A DNA stretch of 64,000 nt from Facklamia languida CCUG 37842 (GCF_000245795.1 NZ_JH601133.1:1519605-1583604); one strand, 5' to 3'. Shown: positions 1 to 9,154, counted from the first letter of the stretch. Program-made: numbers and translations. Notes: generated by a model not told the origin, from the letters alone.

Positions 1-182
1 TCGGCCAATATGTTCACTTTGACTATTATGCGCCGCAGCATGGTCAAAAACACCATGAGGGTGTCTTACTAGATGTTGAAGATGAAGTATATCGCATCGA
101 AGTACAAGTCAAGACCCGCAAGCAGGAACTCGCCATTGACAAGTCTGCTGTGAGTCATGCGCGTTTAGCGGTCAAGTTTTAG
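1..182 (+). CDS. rimP: RimP C-terminal end (partial), ribosome maturation factor
   Basis: Open frame entering from the left edge (reading frame begins at base 3) and stopping with TAG at 180-182. The roughly 60 residues end in ARLAVKF, close to the conserved end of RimP (YlxS) proteins, and carry the VKTRKQELAI strand typical of the C-terminal SH3-like domain. RimP helps 30S subunit maturation. It sits 16 bases before nusA, exactly as in the conserved rimP-nusA-ylxR-ylxQ-infB-rbfA operon of Firmicutes. Only the C-terminus is visible, so identity depends on both the tail motif and the neighbourhood. Confidence 0.85.
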   Translation, partial: GQYVHFDYYAPQHGQKHHEGVLLDVEDEVYRIEVQVKTRKQELAIDKSAVSHARLAVKF

Positions 183-198
183 TAGGGAGGAAGATAGA

Positions 199-1590
199 GT
201 GAGTAAAGAATTAATGGCTGCCATGCAGTTACTTGAAGAAGAAAAAGGAATTAAGCCTGAAGTAATTAAGGAAGCCTTGGAATCAGCGCTAACCCTGGCG
301 TATAAGAAGAATTATGACCAAGCCCAAAATGTGGAAGTGGTATTCGATGAGAAGACAGGTGAGATCAAGGTCTACTCTGTTAAAGAGGTCGTAGAGGTCA
401 ACTATGATTCCACCTTGGAAATCTCGCTAGAGGAAGCTTTAAAGATTAACCGTGCCTACGAAATTGGGGATACCATCAAGTTTGAAGTGACCCCTAAGGA
501 CTTTGGTCGGATTGCGACGCAAACTGCTAAGCATGTGGTGATGCAACGCATACGTGAGGCTGAGCGCGATATCATTTATGAAGAGTACATCGATTATGAA
601 GATGAGATTCTAACTGGGACCGTTGAACGAACGGACCAACGCAATGTCTATGTCAATATTGGGCGTGTAGAAGCCATCCTACCAGCGAGTGAGCAGATTC
701 CGACTGAAGAGTTTGAGATAGAAGAGCGGATTAAGGTCTATGTTGCCAAGGTTGAACGGACCAGCAAGGGGCCTCAGATTGTGATCAGTCGGGCCCATCC
801 TGATTTCTTACGCCGTCTCTTCGAACAAGAAGTACCCGAGATCTATGATGGCATTGTTGAGATTAAATCGATTGCTCGGGAAGCAGGGGACCGTTCTAAG
901 GTGGCTGTTTATTCCCACGAAGCGAACATTGACCCCGTTGGAACCTGTGTCGGCCCTAGAGGATCAAGAGTTCAATCAATTGTCAGTGAATTAAATGGAG
1001 AAAACATGGATATTGTGGAATGGAATGAAGATCCTGCTGTCTTTATCCGCAATGCCATGAATCCTGCAGAGGTCATCGAGGTCGCTTTCAATGAAGATGA
1101 CCATACCTGTATTGTCGTGGTGCCAGATTCGCAACTTTCGCTAGCAATCGGTAAGCGTGGGCAAAATGCGCGACTAGCGGCACGGTTAACGGGCTATAAG
1201 ATCGACATTAAGTCTGAAACAAATTACGCGGACTATCTGGCAGAGCAAGCGGACCTGCAAGCGACTCAAGCGGACCTTGATGGTGAAGCGGCACTTGATT
1301 CAATGGACCCAGAAGAACCGGTTCAAATGGGGGATGCGGTTGAAGACCTGCCCGATTCCGCTGATGAATCCCTAATCGCAGCAGACGACTTGGTGAATGA
1401 ATCAGTTGACGAGGCCGAAGCTCTAGCGGACTTACGCCTTCAGCAAGACCAGAATGAACAGGTCCTTGACCCAGAAGAAGTGGAAGACCAGATCAGTGAA
1501 GTAGAGGAATCGACAGAGACAGACTATGAGACCCTAGTTGACCAGGTTCAAGCTTCAGAGGAATCAGAAGACCACCTTGATAGCGAATAA
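199..1590 (+). CDS. nusA: Transcription termination/antitermination factor NusA
   Basis: 463-residue NusA, an RNA polymerase-binding protein that modulates pausing, termination and antitermination. GTG start at 199 behind GGGAGG (185-190). The N-terminal polymerase-binding domain (about 1-125) is followed by an S1 domain (about 135-200, LTGTVERTDQRNVYVNIG) and two KH domains. KH signatures include VGPRGSRVQ and LAIGKRGQNARLA. After about residue 350 comes an acidic, Asp/Glu/Gln-rich tail of about 110 residues that is longer than the Bacillus protein (about 370 aa) and not alignable by eye to E. coli acidic repeats. It is followed 13 bases later by ylxR in the same operon. Confidence 0.97.
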   Translation: MSKELMAAMQLLEEEKGIKPEVIKEALESALTLAYKKNYDQAQNVEVVFDEKTGEIKVYSVKEVVEVNYDSTLEISLEEALKINRAYEIGDTIKFEVTPKDFGRIATQTAKHVVMQRIREAERDIIYEEYIDYEDEILTGTVERTDQRNVYVNIGRVEAILPASEQIPTEEFEIEERIKVYVAKVERTSKGPQIVISRAHPDFLRRLFEQEVPEIYDGIVEIKSIAREAGDRSKVAVYSHEANIDPVGTCVGPRGSRVQSIVSELNGENMDIVEWNEDPAVFIRNAMNPAEVIEVAFNEDDHTCIVVVPDSQLSLAIGKRGQNARLAARLTGYKIDIKSETNYADYLAEQADLQATQADLDGEAALDSMDPEEPVQMGDAVEDLPDSADESLIAADDLVNESVDEAEALADLRLQQDQNEQVLDPEEVEDQISEVEESTETDYETLVDQVQASEESEDHLDSE

Positions 1591-1603
1591 AGGGGGATGG
1601 AAG

Positions 1604-1900
1604 ATGAAGACTAAGAAGACACGCAAGATACCCATGCGTAAGTGTGTGGTGTCGGGAGAATCCTATCCTAAGAAAGACTTGGTCCGGATTGTTAAGACCC
1701 CTGAAGGTCAGATTGAATTGGACCCCTCAGGACGTAAAAATGGACGGGGAGCTTATATTGCTCTTGATCCAGACCTGGCTCTCAAGGCAAAAAAAGCCAA
1801 GACCTTCAACCGAGTCTTTGAAATGGAGATTCCGGATGAATTCTATGAGACCTTATATGCCTATGTGGACCACCAGAAGGCCCGGCAAGAATTACTATGA
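1604..1900 (+). CDS. ylxR: YlxR/RnpM family RNA-binding protein
   Basis: 98-residue basic protein of the YlxR (DUF448) family. The family signature near the N-terminus, RKCVVSGESYPKKDLVRIV, and the GRGAYI loop are both present. YlxR-type proteins are reported to bind RNase P RNA (hence RnpM). I chose ATG 1604 because GGGGG(A)TGG lies just upstream and the protein then starts MKTKKTRKIPMRKC as in homologues. A longer in-frame reading from 1538 would overlap the nusA tail and is not needed. The stop overlaps the next start by 4 bases (ATGA), suggesting coupled translation with ylxQ. Confidence 0.93.
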   Translation: MKTKKTRKIPMRKCVVSGESYPKKDLVRIVKTPEGQIELDPSGRKNGRGAYIALDPDLALKAKKAKTFNRVFEMEIPDEFYETLYAYVDHQKARQELL

Positions 1901-2220
1901 TGACCAAGCAGAAGCAGTTAAATTTACTAGGCTTAGCCCAAAGGGCTTCTAAATTGCTTTCAGGAGATGAACGAGTGGAGAAGGCGGTCAAGCACCGTCA
2001 AGTCCACCTAGTGGTAGTGGCCAGTGATACGAGTTCCAAGACCCAGGACCGCTATCAAGTCCTTGCTCAAAAGGCGGGCATCCCTGTTTGTAACCAGTTA
2101 ACCAGTCATGAAATCAGCCAAGCCCTGGGAAAATCGCGAAGGATCTGTGGGATCACGGATTCCGGCATGGCTAAGACATTCTTATCCTATGGGACAGGAG
2201 TTAAGACAATGAAAGAGTAA
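1897..2220 (+). CDS. ylxQ: YlxQ, L7Ae-family ribosomal/K-turn binding protein
   Basis: 107-residue member of the L7Ae/L30e family that binds kink-turn RNA. It shows the typical opening LNLLGLAQRA, then HLVVVASDTS, and a C-terminal half with CGITDSGMAKTFL. ATG 1897 overlaps the ylxR stop, so the two are probably translationally coupled. Position between ylxR and infB is the standard Firmicute order. Its precise cellular role is not settled in the literature; I assign only the family. Confidence 0.92.
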   Translation: MMTKQKQLNLLGLAQRASKLLSGDERVEKAVKHRQVHLVVVASDTSSKTQDRYQVLAQKAGIPVCNQLTSHEISQALGKSRRICGITDSGMAKTFLSYGTGVKTMKE

Positions 2221-2247
2221 GAGAAGAGAATTAAGGAAGGTGATTAT

Positions 2248-4542
2248 ATGGCAGCAATTCGTATCTATGAATTAGCCAAGCAGAACCAGTTGACATCCAA
2301 GGAACTATTGAAGGTTGCCGCCGATCATGGGATGGACTTTAATAGCCATATGTCTTCAGTAAATGAGGACCAACAAAAGGTATTGATCCAAGCCATTCAA
2401 AAACCCGCTAAAAAAGACCAGGCTAAACCTGCCAAAAAGGCAGAGAGCAAACCAGCTAGCCCTAAAAAAAATCAGGATCATTCTAAAAAGCAGGCTTCAG
2501 CTAAGGATCAGACCACTGACAAGAAAAAGGCCAACAAACCAGGTCATCCTAAGCATAAGAAGACGCAAGCGGATGATCAGGAAGAAGCCTCTGTTAATAA
2601 GAAGGGGCAAGCGAAGAAGCATCCACGTAAGGAAGGGCAAGCGAAGTTTAAAAACAACCAAGAGGATGAGTCAGAAGACCAAGGATCCAAGCGGACTCGG
2701 GGTAACCGTCGCAACCGGCGGAACCGCCATCAGGCTAAGAATAAGCCAGCTCCATCTAAAGGGATCACCGCGCGGAAGCATAAGGATTTACCCGAATCCT
2801 TCCATTACAGTGAGGGCATGAACATTCAAGATATTGCCAAAGCCTTTCACCGTGATGCCAGCGAGATTATCAAGAAGTTATTTATGCAGGGGATGATGGT
2901 TAACCAAAACCAGGCCCTATCTAAAGATACAATTGAATTGATTTGCTTGGAATATGGGGTGGAGCCTGTTGAGAAGGTGGTTGTCGAAGCATCTGACCTC
3001 GACCATTACTTCCAAGAAGCAGACCAAGAAGACCACCAAGTGATCCGTCCGCCTGTCGTGACCATTATGGGCCACGTTGACCACGGTAAGACCAGTCTTT
3101 TGGACTCCTTTAGAGAGTCAAGAATCACCGAAGGAGAAGCCGGCGGTATTACCCAACATATCGGAGCTTATCAGGTTGAACTCAACGGTAAAACAATTAC
3201 CTTCCTTGATACTCCAGGGCACGCTGCCTTCACAACCATGCGGGCACGTGGTGCTGATGTAACGGATATTACCATTATTGTTGTGGCGGCCGATGATGGG
3301 GTGATGCCACAAACGGTTGAGGCTATCAATCATGCCAAGGCAGCCGATGTACCGATTATTGTGGCGATTAATAAGATTGACAAGCCAGAAGCCAACCCAG
3401 ACCGGGTCATGAACGAATTATCAGAACATGGCATCATCTCAGAAGCCTGGGGTGGCGAGCATATCTTTGTGAATATCTCGGCTAAATTCGGAACCAATCT
3501 TGATGAACTCTTAGAGATGATCCTCTTGGTTGCTGAAGTACAAGAATTAAAAGCCAACCCAGACCGACTAGCCTTAGGATCGGTGATCGAAGCCCGTTTA
3601 GATAAGGCAACCGGGGCAACAGCGACTCTCTTAGTTCAACAAGGTACCCTACGTGTGGGAGATCCGATTGTAGTGGGGAATACTTACGGTCGGGTACGGA
3701 CTATGGTCAATGACAAGGGCCGTCGTGTCCGGTCAGCTGGACCTTCGACACCGGTTGAGATTACAGGCTTGAATGGGGCACCTCAAGCAGGTGACCAGTT
3801 TGTGGTCTTCGAAGATGAGAAGTCTGCTCGTCATGCCGGGGAAGAAAGAGCCCGAAAAGCCCAAGAACATCAAAGAGATCTTAAGAAGAAGGTAACCTTA
3901 GATAATCTCTTCGAAACCTTGCAAGAAGGGGAATTACGTTCTGTTAATGTGATCTTAAAAGCAGACGTCCAAGGATCGGTCGAAGCACTTGCTGCTTCCC
4001 TTTATAAGATTGATGTCGAAGGGGTCAAGGTCAATATTGTCCACCAGGCGGTCGGGGCTATTAATGAATCCGATATTACCCTGGCGAATGCCTCTTCAGC
4101 GATTGTTGTCGGCTTTAATGTTCGGCCAACCCCACAAGCACGGGCCCAAGCGGAAGCGGAAGAAGTGGATATTCGCCTTCACAACATTATCTATAACGTG
4201 ATTGATGAAATCGAAACCGCTATGAAGGGTATGCTTGATCCTGAATATGTGGAAGAAATTACAGGTCAAGTGGTGGTGCGTGAGACCTATAATGTCTCTA
4301 AATTAGGGACCATCGCAGGTTCTTATGTCCTAGAAGGATTCATTGAGCGTTCAAGTAAGGTTCGTTTAATCCGGGACAATATTGTGATCTTTGAAGGGGA
4401 ATTAGCTTCGCTCAAGCGGTTCAAGGATGATGCCAAGGAAGTTTCCAAGGGCTTAGAATGTGGCTTGATGATTGAAGGCTATAATGATATCAAGGTCGAT
4501 GACATCATCGAACCTTATCGCATGGTTGAAGTAAAACGCTAA
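2248..4542 (+). CDS. infB: Translation initiation factor IF-2
   Basis: 764-residue IF-2, the GTPase that brings initiator tRNA to the 30S subunit and promotes subunit joining. ATG 2248 follows AAGGAAGGTGA. A short IF2_N domain (about 1-50) is followed by a lysine/glutamine-rich low-complexity linker (about 50-175) and a second IF2_N domain ([16 protein letters not shown]). The GTPase has GHVDHGKT from residue 275, DTPGHAAF (G3) and NKID (G4). Domains II, III and IV follow, ending MVEVKR. The linker is hydrophilic and strongly basic as usual. rbfA follows after 15 bases. Confidence 0.98.
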   Translation: MAAIRIYELAKQNQLTSKELLKVAADHGMDFNSHMSSVNEDQQKVLIQAIQKPAKKDQAKPAKKAESKPASPKKNQDHSKKQASAKDQTTDKKKANKPGHPKHKKTQADDQEEASVNKKGQAKKHPRKEGQAKFKNNQEDESEDQGSKRTRGNRRNRRNRHQAKNKPAPSKGITARKHKDLPESFHYSEGMNIQDIAKAFHRDASEIIKKLFMQGMMVNQNQALSKDTIELICLEYGVEPVEKVVVEASDLDHYFQEADQEDHQVIRPPVVTIMGHVDHGKTSLLDSFRESRITEGEAGGITQHIGAYQVELNGKTITFLDTPGHAAFTTMRARGADVTDITIIVVAADDGVMPQTVEAINHAKAADVPIIVAINKIDKPEANPDRVMNELSEHGIISEAWGGEHIFVNISAKFGTNLDELLEMILLVAEVQELKANPDRLALGSVIEARLDKATGATATLLVQQGTLRVGDPIVVGNTYGRVRTMVNDKGRRVRSAGPSTPVEITGLNGAPQAGDQFVVFEDEKSARHAGEERARKAQEHQRDLKKKVTLDNLFETLQEGELRSVNVILKADVQGSVEALAASLYKIDVEGVKVNIVHQAVGAINESDITLANASSAIVVGFNVRPTPQARAQAEAEEVDIRLHNIIYNVIDEIETAMKGMLDPEYVEEITGQVVVRETYNVSKLGTIAGSYVLEGFIERSSKVRLIRDNIVIFEGELASLKRFKDDAKEVSKGLECGLMIEGYNDIKVDDIIEPYRMVEVKR

Positions 4543-4557
4543 TAAAGGAGGCAGATC

Positions 4558-4923
4558 ATGGCAAACTACCGTTTAGGCCGAGTGCGTCAAGAGATCCTTA
4601 AAGAAGTCAACGATATCCTTTATCACCAGATCAAAGACCCTCGGGTTGAAGGCGTGACGATTACTGATGTGGAGCTAACTGGTGATTTACAGCATGCCAC
4701 CATCTTCTATTCGACCCTGACCAACCTGGCAGGCCAAAGGCAAAAGACAGAAGCTGGCTTGAAGGCAGCTTCCGGTAAGATTCGTTCCGAACTCGCCAAA
4801 AGGATTAGTCTTTACAAGGTGCCTGAGGTGGTCTTTGAACGTGACCAATCGATTGATTATGGTCAGCATATTGATGACCTCTTAGACCAAATTAAATCAG
4901 AAGAAAAAGACCAAAAGGATTAA
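4558..4923 (+). CDS. rbfA: 30S ribosome-binding factor RbfA
   Basis: 121-residue KH-fold protein needed for 16S rRNA 5'-end maturation and 30S assembly, notably at low temperature. The start MANYRLGRVRQEILKEVNDIL and the central VELTGDLQHATIFYS strand are family-typical. A good AAAGGAGG box precedes the ATG. It is the last gene of the rimP-infB operon. Transcription then meets a truncated palindromic repeat starting 12 bases after the stop, which may serve as its terminator region. Confidence 0.96.
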   Translation: MANYRLGRVRQEILKEVNDILYHQIKDPRVEGVTITDVELTGDLQHATIFYSTLTNLAGQRQKTEAGLKAASGKIRSELAKRISLYKVPEVVFERDQSIDYGQHIDDLLDQIKSEEKDQKD

Positions 4924-4935
4924 AAGGCAAGCTAT

Positions 4936-5015
4936 CCGTCAATATGACAGGTCTCGATGCTTATGATAGGGGACCAACCTTCAAAGCTTTCGCTTTTCCA
5001 GGCTAGGCCCCTAGG
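4936..5015 (+). repeat. Truncated copy of the intergenic nested-palindrome repeat
   Basis: Begins CCGTCAATATGACAGG and GATGCTTATGATAGGGG, then the side-hairpin segment (TTCAAAGC ... GCTTTTCC) and GGCTAGGCCCCTAGG. The apical hairpin and the right arm are missing. It lies immediately downstream of rbfA. Confidence 0.8.
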
Positions 5016-5058
5016 AAAACATGATACAAAAACTAAAATAAATTAAAAGGTAAGCAAT

Positions 5059-5232
5059 CCGTCAATATGACAGGTCTCGATGCTTATCATAGGGGACCGC
5101 CCTCCAAAGCTTTCACTTTTCCGGGCTCGATCCACTAGGCAATGCCTAAGCGGTAAACCGCAAGGCATTGCACGCTACGTGGATCGTCCTCCCTCCTATG
5201 ATTAAGCATTGAGCCCTGTCTTTTATTGACGG
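5059..5232 (+). repeat. Nested-palindrome intergenic repeat, full copy, forward
   Basis: 174 bp. Outer arms CCGTCAATATGACAGG and ATGCTTATCATAGG pair with CCTATGATTAAGCAT and TATTGACGG. A side hairpin follows (GACCGCCCTCCAAAGC with a CTTTTCCGGGC partner). A second stem, CGATCCAC/GTGGATCG, encloses GGCAATGCC/GGCATTGC and an apical GCGGTAAACCGC. Terminal inverted repeats extend to AATCCGTCAATA/TATTGACGGATT. Confidence 0.9.
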
Positions 5233-5823
5233 ATTTTATTTTTTAAAGGCTTTCAAATTTAATTCAGTTTCCAAAATAAAAACTGATTTAATAGGCTATT
5301 GCCAATAAACAAGATGTATATTTTAAAAGAAAGTTAAGCCTGCAGAAATCATTCAACTTGCCTCGAATACTAAAATTTGAAGAAAGTATGTAGTTAACCA
5401 TACCAAAAATATAGAATTAAAAATAAAGTCAGCATTCATTTTATCGGTTTTCGAGGGTATATGTTGAAGTTCAATTTTTGATATAGCCTATAATCTTATA
5501 TAAGTTTGCGTTTTTATTATTGACAATCAAAGCTAAATTTATGAAGAAATAATCCCAGACTCAATCTTTTAGAAGATGCTATTAGGGATAGAATAAAAGG
5601 GAGGTCGTGTGATTTTTCCATTGACTCCGTCTGATTTTTTATTTCATTCCTATCTAAAAGTGGTGGAGGATGATTGATTTTAATGAGCATTCTTTGATTT
5701 TAAGGTTAAGATAGTTATCAAAATTGTTTTATATCGATTGGATAAAATCCAGTCTTTTTACTAGAATCTGTTTTTTCTAACTGGATTAACCTTAAAATTG
5801 TCAAATAAATAAAGACTTATAAT

Positions 5824-5998
5824 CCGTCAATAAAAGGCAGGTTCCATTGCTTAATCATAGGAAGGAGGACGATCCACGCAGCTTGCAATGCCTTACGGTT
5901 TACCGTCTAGGCATTGCCTAGTGGATCGAGCCTGGAAAAGCGACAGCTTTGGAAGGCGGTCCCCTATGATTAAGGAGTGGGACCTGCCTTATTGACAG
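5824..5998 (-). repeat. Nested-palindrome intergenic repeat, full copy, inverted
   Basis: Inverted copy: starts CCGTCAATAAAAGGCAGG and TTAATCATAGG, then GACGATCCAC, the apical ACGGTTTACCGT, GTGGATCG, and the side hairpin now on the right (AAAAGCGACAGCTTTGGAAG). It ends CCTATGATTAAGG and TATTGACAG. Together with the forward copy at 5059-5232 it brackets the island 1 spacer. Confidence 0.9.
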
Positions 5999-6043
5999 TT
6001 ATCCTATCTTTCCATCCTGTAACTACCAAAAACAAAGAGCAAT

Positions 6044-6080
6044 CTTGATAGTTGGCGCTATCAAGGATTTTAGCTATAAT
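6044..6080 (+). promoter_or_regulatory. truB promoter with overlapping inverted repeat
   Basis: A -35-like TTGGCG (6052-6057) is 17 bases from a perfect TATAAT (6075-6080). The -35 sits in the loop of an 8-bp inverted repeat, CTTGATAG ... CTATCAAG (6044-6065), which is an attractive operator candidate. No regulator can be named from the sequence. Confidence 0.6.
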
Positions 6081-6108
6081 GAGCATTGAGTATTGATGGA
6101 GGGATAAG

Positions 6109-7032
6109 ATGTATCATGGAATCGTGCCAATTTGGAAGGAAGAGGGAATGACCAGCCACGATGTGGTTTTCCAAATGCGAAAAATTTTAAAAATGAAAAA
6201 AATTGGCCACACAGGGACTTTGGATCCAGGGGTGGCAGGGGTGCTGCTTGTTTGCTTGGGTCAAGCCACCCGGTTGGTCGAGTTCTTGATGGACGGGGAT
6301 AAAATCTACCAGGGTCAAATCTGTCTGGGTCAGGCAAGGGATACGGAAGACCGGTTTGGCCAAGTGATTGAAGAGGTTCGATTGGACCAACCGGTTCCCA
6401 TGGACCAGATTGACCAAGCCATGGCACGTCTTGAAGGGGAACAGATTCAAATCCCCCCCTATTATTCTGCCGTCAAGGTCAAGGGCAAGCGCCTCTATGA
6501 ATATGCCAGAGCTGGAATTGAAGTGGAAAGACCCCAACGTCAGGTCCGGATTGACCAGTTTGAACGGACCAGTGACCCGGTCTTTGTAGCGGATAAGGGC
6601 CTACAATACTGGGACTTTTATGTGGTCTGCGGTAAGGGGACCTATGTCCGGACCCTGGCAGTCGATTGCGGTCAAGCCTTAGGTTATCCGGCCCATATGT
6701 CCCAATTGACCCGCCTCGCTACAGGAGGTTTCAACCAGGACCAAGCTGTGACCCTGGACCAATTACGGCAATTAGCGGCGGACCAGGCTTTGGACCAAGC
6801 AATCTATCCCATCGAAAGGGCAGTCCAGGATTTCCACCGGATTGATCTTATAGGGGACCAGGTGAAGTCTGTGGTACACGGTGCTGTTGTCGACCAGGAT
6901 TTTTTCCAAGCCCCCATTCATTCCGCCACCTGTCTCTTTGACCAAGGTCGCTTGTTAGCGATCTATGGTCCCCATCCGTCAAAAGAGGGTAAGTTAAAAC
7001 CCCTCAAAATGTTTCCTAGAGAAGAGGCCTAA
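6109..7032 (+). CDS. truB: tRNA pseudouridine(55) synthase TruB
   Basis: 307-residue enzyme that isomerises U55 of the tRNA T-loop to pseudouridine. The catalytic motif HTGTLDPGVAGVL places the catalytic Asp at residue 39; further family motifs KGTYVRTLAVDCG and PPYYSAVKVKG are present. ATG 6109 is preceded by GGAGGG. The sequence is unusually rich in Asp-Gln pairs. It is cotranscribed with ribF, whose ATG lies two bases after the stop, as in many Firmicutes; here truB is separated from rbfA by a repeat island instead of adjoining it. Confidence 0.97.
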   Translation: MYHGIVPIWKEEGMTSHDVVFQMRKILKMKKIGHTGTLDPGVAGVLLVCLGQATRLVEFLMDGDKIYQGQICLGQARDTEDRFGQVIEEVRLDQPVPMDQIDQAMARLEGEQIQIPPYYSAVKVKGKRLYEYARAGIEVERPQRQVRIDQFERTSDPVFVADKGLQYWDFYVVCGKGTYVRTLAVDCGQALGYPAHMSQLTRLATGGFNQDQAVTLDQLRQLAADQALDQAIYPIERAVQDFHRIDLIGDQVKSVVHGAVVDQDFFQAPIHSATCLFDQGRLLAIYGPHPSKEGKLKPLKMFPREEA

Positions 7033-7034
7033 CC

Positions 7035-7973
7035 ATGCAAGTGATTCAGCTTAATTATCCTTATGATCCCAAGCAAATTATCCAAGAGCCCATTGTCTTG
7101 GCCTTGGGTTTCTTTGATGGTGTCCATCGCGGACACCAGGAGGTGATTGGCCAGGCCCGGCAGATTGCCGACCAAGAAGGGCTGCCTCTGGCCGTTTTGA
7201 CCTTCACCCACACGCCGAAAGTGGTTTATCAAACTATTCACCCCTATCATTATGGCTATTTGACTGATAACCGCCATAAGTTGAACCTCTTTGAAGGCTT
7301 GGGGGTAGACCTGGTCTACTTGAGTGAATTTACCTGGCAAATGGGGGCCCAATCGCCACAAGAATTTGTCGACCGTTATCTGGTAGGCCTGCATGCCCAA
7401 CATGTAGTGGCTGGCTTTGACTATACCTATGGACCGGTTGACCAAGCCAACATGACCACCTTAAAAATTCACAGTCAGGGCCGGTTTGAAGTAACGGAAG
7501 TTCCCCCTCAGCTACTCAACCAAGAGAAGATTGGTGCACGAACGATAAAAGAAGACCTTAAAGCTGGTCAAATCGACCGCGTCAACCAGGCTTTAGGTTA
7601 CCCCTACCAGACTTCAGGGATTGTCATGAATGGCTATAAGCGGGGGCGGACCATCGGTTATCCTACCGCAAATATTGCCACAGATCCCCACCAGATATTA
7701 CCGGGGGTTGGTGTCTATGTGGTGGAGATTCTTGTTCAAGGTGTCTGGTACCAGGGCATGGCCTCGGTTGGTTATAATGTCACCTTTCAAGAGCCCAATG
7801 AATTGACTTGTGAGGTCTATATCTTGGACTTTAACCAGATGATCTACGGTGAACGGGTGGAGGTCAAGTGGCACCATTACTTACGGGGTGAAATCAAGTT
7901 TGACCAGGTGGCCGATTTAGTCAGTCAATTAGACCAAGACTTAGTGGATACGCGCGCTTATTTCGATAATTAG
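7035..7973 (+). CDS. ribF: Bifunctional riboflavin kinase / FAD synthetase RibF
   Basis: 312-residue enzyme making FMN from riboflavin and then FAD. The N-terminal nucleotidyltransferase half has LGFFDGVHRGHQ. The C-terminal flavokinase half has the GRTIGYPTANI motif and VYVVEILVQGVWYQGMASVG. ATG 7035 follows truB by two bases, so the pair is an operon. The stop codon TAG (7971-7973) lies inside the first CIRCE inverted repeat, so the end of ribF and the heat-shock operator share bases. Confidence 0.97.
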   Translation: MQVIQLNYPYDPKQIIQEPIVLALGFFDGVHRGHQEVIGQARQIADQEGLPLAVLTFTHTPKVVYQTIHPYHYGYLTDNRHKLNLFEGLGVDLVYLSEFTWQMGAQSPQEFVDRYLVGLHAQHVVAGFDYTYGPVDQANMTTLKIHSQGRFEVTEVPPQLLNQEKIGARTIKEDLKAGQIDRVNQALGYPYQTSGIVMNGYKRGRTIGYPTANIATDPHQILPGVGVYVVEILVQGVWYQGMASVGYNVTFQEPNELTCEVYILDFNQMIYGERVEVKWHHYLRGEIKFDQVADLVSQLDQDLVDTRAYFDN

Positions 7974-7996
7974 CACTCTTATAATTAGAGTGCTAA
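7970..7996. promoter_or_regulatory. CIRCE operator 1 (HrcA box), perfect
   Basis: TTAGCACTC, 9 bases, GAGTGCTAA: a perfect match to the CIRCE consensus bound by HrcA. It lies about 28 bases upstream of the -35 of the hrcA promoter and overlaps the ribF stop codon. Being an inverted repeat followed by a T-run it may also act as ribF terminator. Confidence 0.93.
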
Positions 7997-8023
7997 TTTT
8001 TTACTGTTTTTTTGGTTTTTTGC

Positions 8024-8087
8024 TTGACATTGTCTGACAAACCGCTTATGATAGAGACAGTTAGCACTCAGATAGTTTAAGTGCTAA
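8024..8087 (+). promoter_or_regulatory. hrcA operon promoter and CIRCE operator 2
   Basis: TTGACA (8024-8029), 17-base spacer, TATGAT (8047-8052): a strong sigma-A promoter. CIRCE 2 (8061-8087) reads TTAGCACTC, 9 bases, AAGTGCTAA, one mismatch from consensus, and covers the expected transcription start. Two CIRCE boxes predict tight HrcA repression released on heat stress. Confidence 0.93.
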
Positions 8088-8109
8088 TTGTGGGAGGTGA
8101 ACGAAATAC

Positions 8110-9129
8110 GTGTTAACACCACGACAACATCAGATTCTCGATTTGATTGTCCAACTCTATTCCAATCTCGAATCTCCGATTGGGTCCAAGACCTTACTCA
8201 AGGAGTCGCTATTGGATGTCAGTCCAGCAACCATCCGTAATGAAATGGTGGTTTTAGAGAAGAACGGCTTCTTAATTAAGGCCCATTCTTCCTCTGGAAG
8301 GATTCCTTCTTATGAAGGGTATCGCTATTATGTGAACCGGTTGATTGATCATGATGAAAGAGACCTATCTGACCGCTATGAAGCGGATCTTGAAGCGGTG
8401 CAAGAACTATTTCGGAATCGCCCAGATCATACTTTTAAGACGGCTAAGATGGTCGCTGACTTAATGGTATCCTTAACAGGTTTTACGAGTTTAGTTTTTG
8501 GTCAAAGTATGGAAGACCATTATGTGGCAAATTTCAAACTAGTCCAACTGAGCGATTATCAGTTGATGGCGATCCTAATGACAGACCAAGGCCATGTCGA
8601 GAGCCAGATCTTTCAATTCCATTATGGCCTATCGGCCCAACAAGTGGAGGACCTGGTCGAGCTCTTAAATGACGAATTGCTAGATTTGCCTTTAGAAGAT
8701 GCTTACCAACGTTTGAAATTAACCATTCCACTACTGATCCAAAGACAAATTGGCCGACTCTTAGATTTCTCCGCCTTGGTGGAAAAGACCATTCAACAGG
8801 TCAAGGGCCACCAATACTTAATTCGGGGTAAGAATAATTTGTTTGATTTCTTCGATTCGCAAAATACAGTTCCTGAATTTAAGGAATTCTTTAATCTGAT
8901 CGAGGGATCCAAAGAATTGTTCGATATTCTAGAAGCAAGACAGGATGGGATTGAGGTGCTCTTTGGCCAGGATTTTGCACCGAAAAGTATGCAAAACCTA
9001 GCCCTAATCACCGCCAGCTTTACCCTCGATGCCCAGAGGATGACCTTGTGTCTCTTAGGGCCGTCGACGATGCGGTTCTCCCGCATTATTCCTATGATGG
9101 AGTTAATCATCGGCAAATTTAATGAATAA
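8110..9129 (+). CDS. hrcA: Heat-inducible transcription repressor HrcA
   Basis: 339-residue repressor that binds CIRCE and controls the dnaK operon. An N-terminal winged helix (LTPRQHQILDLIVQLYSN ... SPATIRNEMVVLEKNGFL) is followed by the conserved HSSSGRIPSYEGYRYYV segment and a GAF-like sensor domain. GTG start at 8110 with GGGAGGTG upstream. It is the first gene of hrcA-grpE-dnaK-dnaJ and is preceded by two CIRCE boxes, so it is autoregulated. Confidence 0.97.
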   Translation: MLTPRQHQILDLIVQLYSNLESPIGSKTLLKESLLDVSPATIRNEMVVLEKNGFLIKAHSSSGRIPSYEGYRYYVNRLIDHDERDLSDRYEADLEAVQELFRNRPDHTFKTAKMVADLMVSLTGFTSLVFGQSMEDHYVANFKLVQLSDYQLMAILMTDQGHVESQIFQFHYGLSAQQVEDLVELLNDELLDLPLEDAYQRLKLTIPLLIQRQIGRLLDFSALVEKTIQQVKGHQYLIRGKNNLFDFFDSQNTVPEFKEFFNLIEGSKELFDILEARQDGIEVLFGQDFAPKSMQNLALITASFTLDAQRMTLCLLGPSTMRFSRIIPMMELIIGKFNE

Positions 9130-9154
9130 AAATTAGGATAAAGGAGGTCATTAA

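Larger units (their letters stand above)
4924..6108. other. Gene-free gap between rbfA and truB: repeat island 1
   Basis: About 1.2 kb without a credible gene. It holds a truncated forward repeat (4936-5015), a full forward repeat (5059-5232), an AT-rich spacer (5233-5823) in which I see no coding signal, and a full inverted repeat (5824-5998), followed by the truB promoter. The spacer edges next to the repeats resemble those of the other islands: a TTTCCAAAAT-like stretch on the left and AACTGGATTAA near the right. Confidence 0.8.

Noticed and set aside
1538..1603. Longer N-terminus for ylxR
   Set aside because: Would overlap the nusA tail and lacks a ribosome-binding site; homologues begin at the ATG at 1604.
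5059..5232. tRNA-like cloverleaf
   Set aside because: The multi-stem fold has no T-loop, anticodon arm or CCA-adjacent acceptor pattern, and is twice too long.
4936..5998. CRISPR array
   Set aside because: Copies are inverted as well as direct, 165-175 bp long, irregularly spaced and self-complementary; no short direct repeats with unique spacers and no cas genes.
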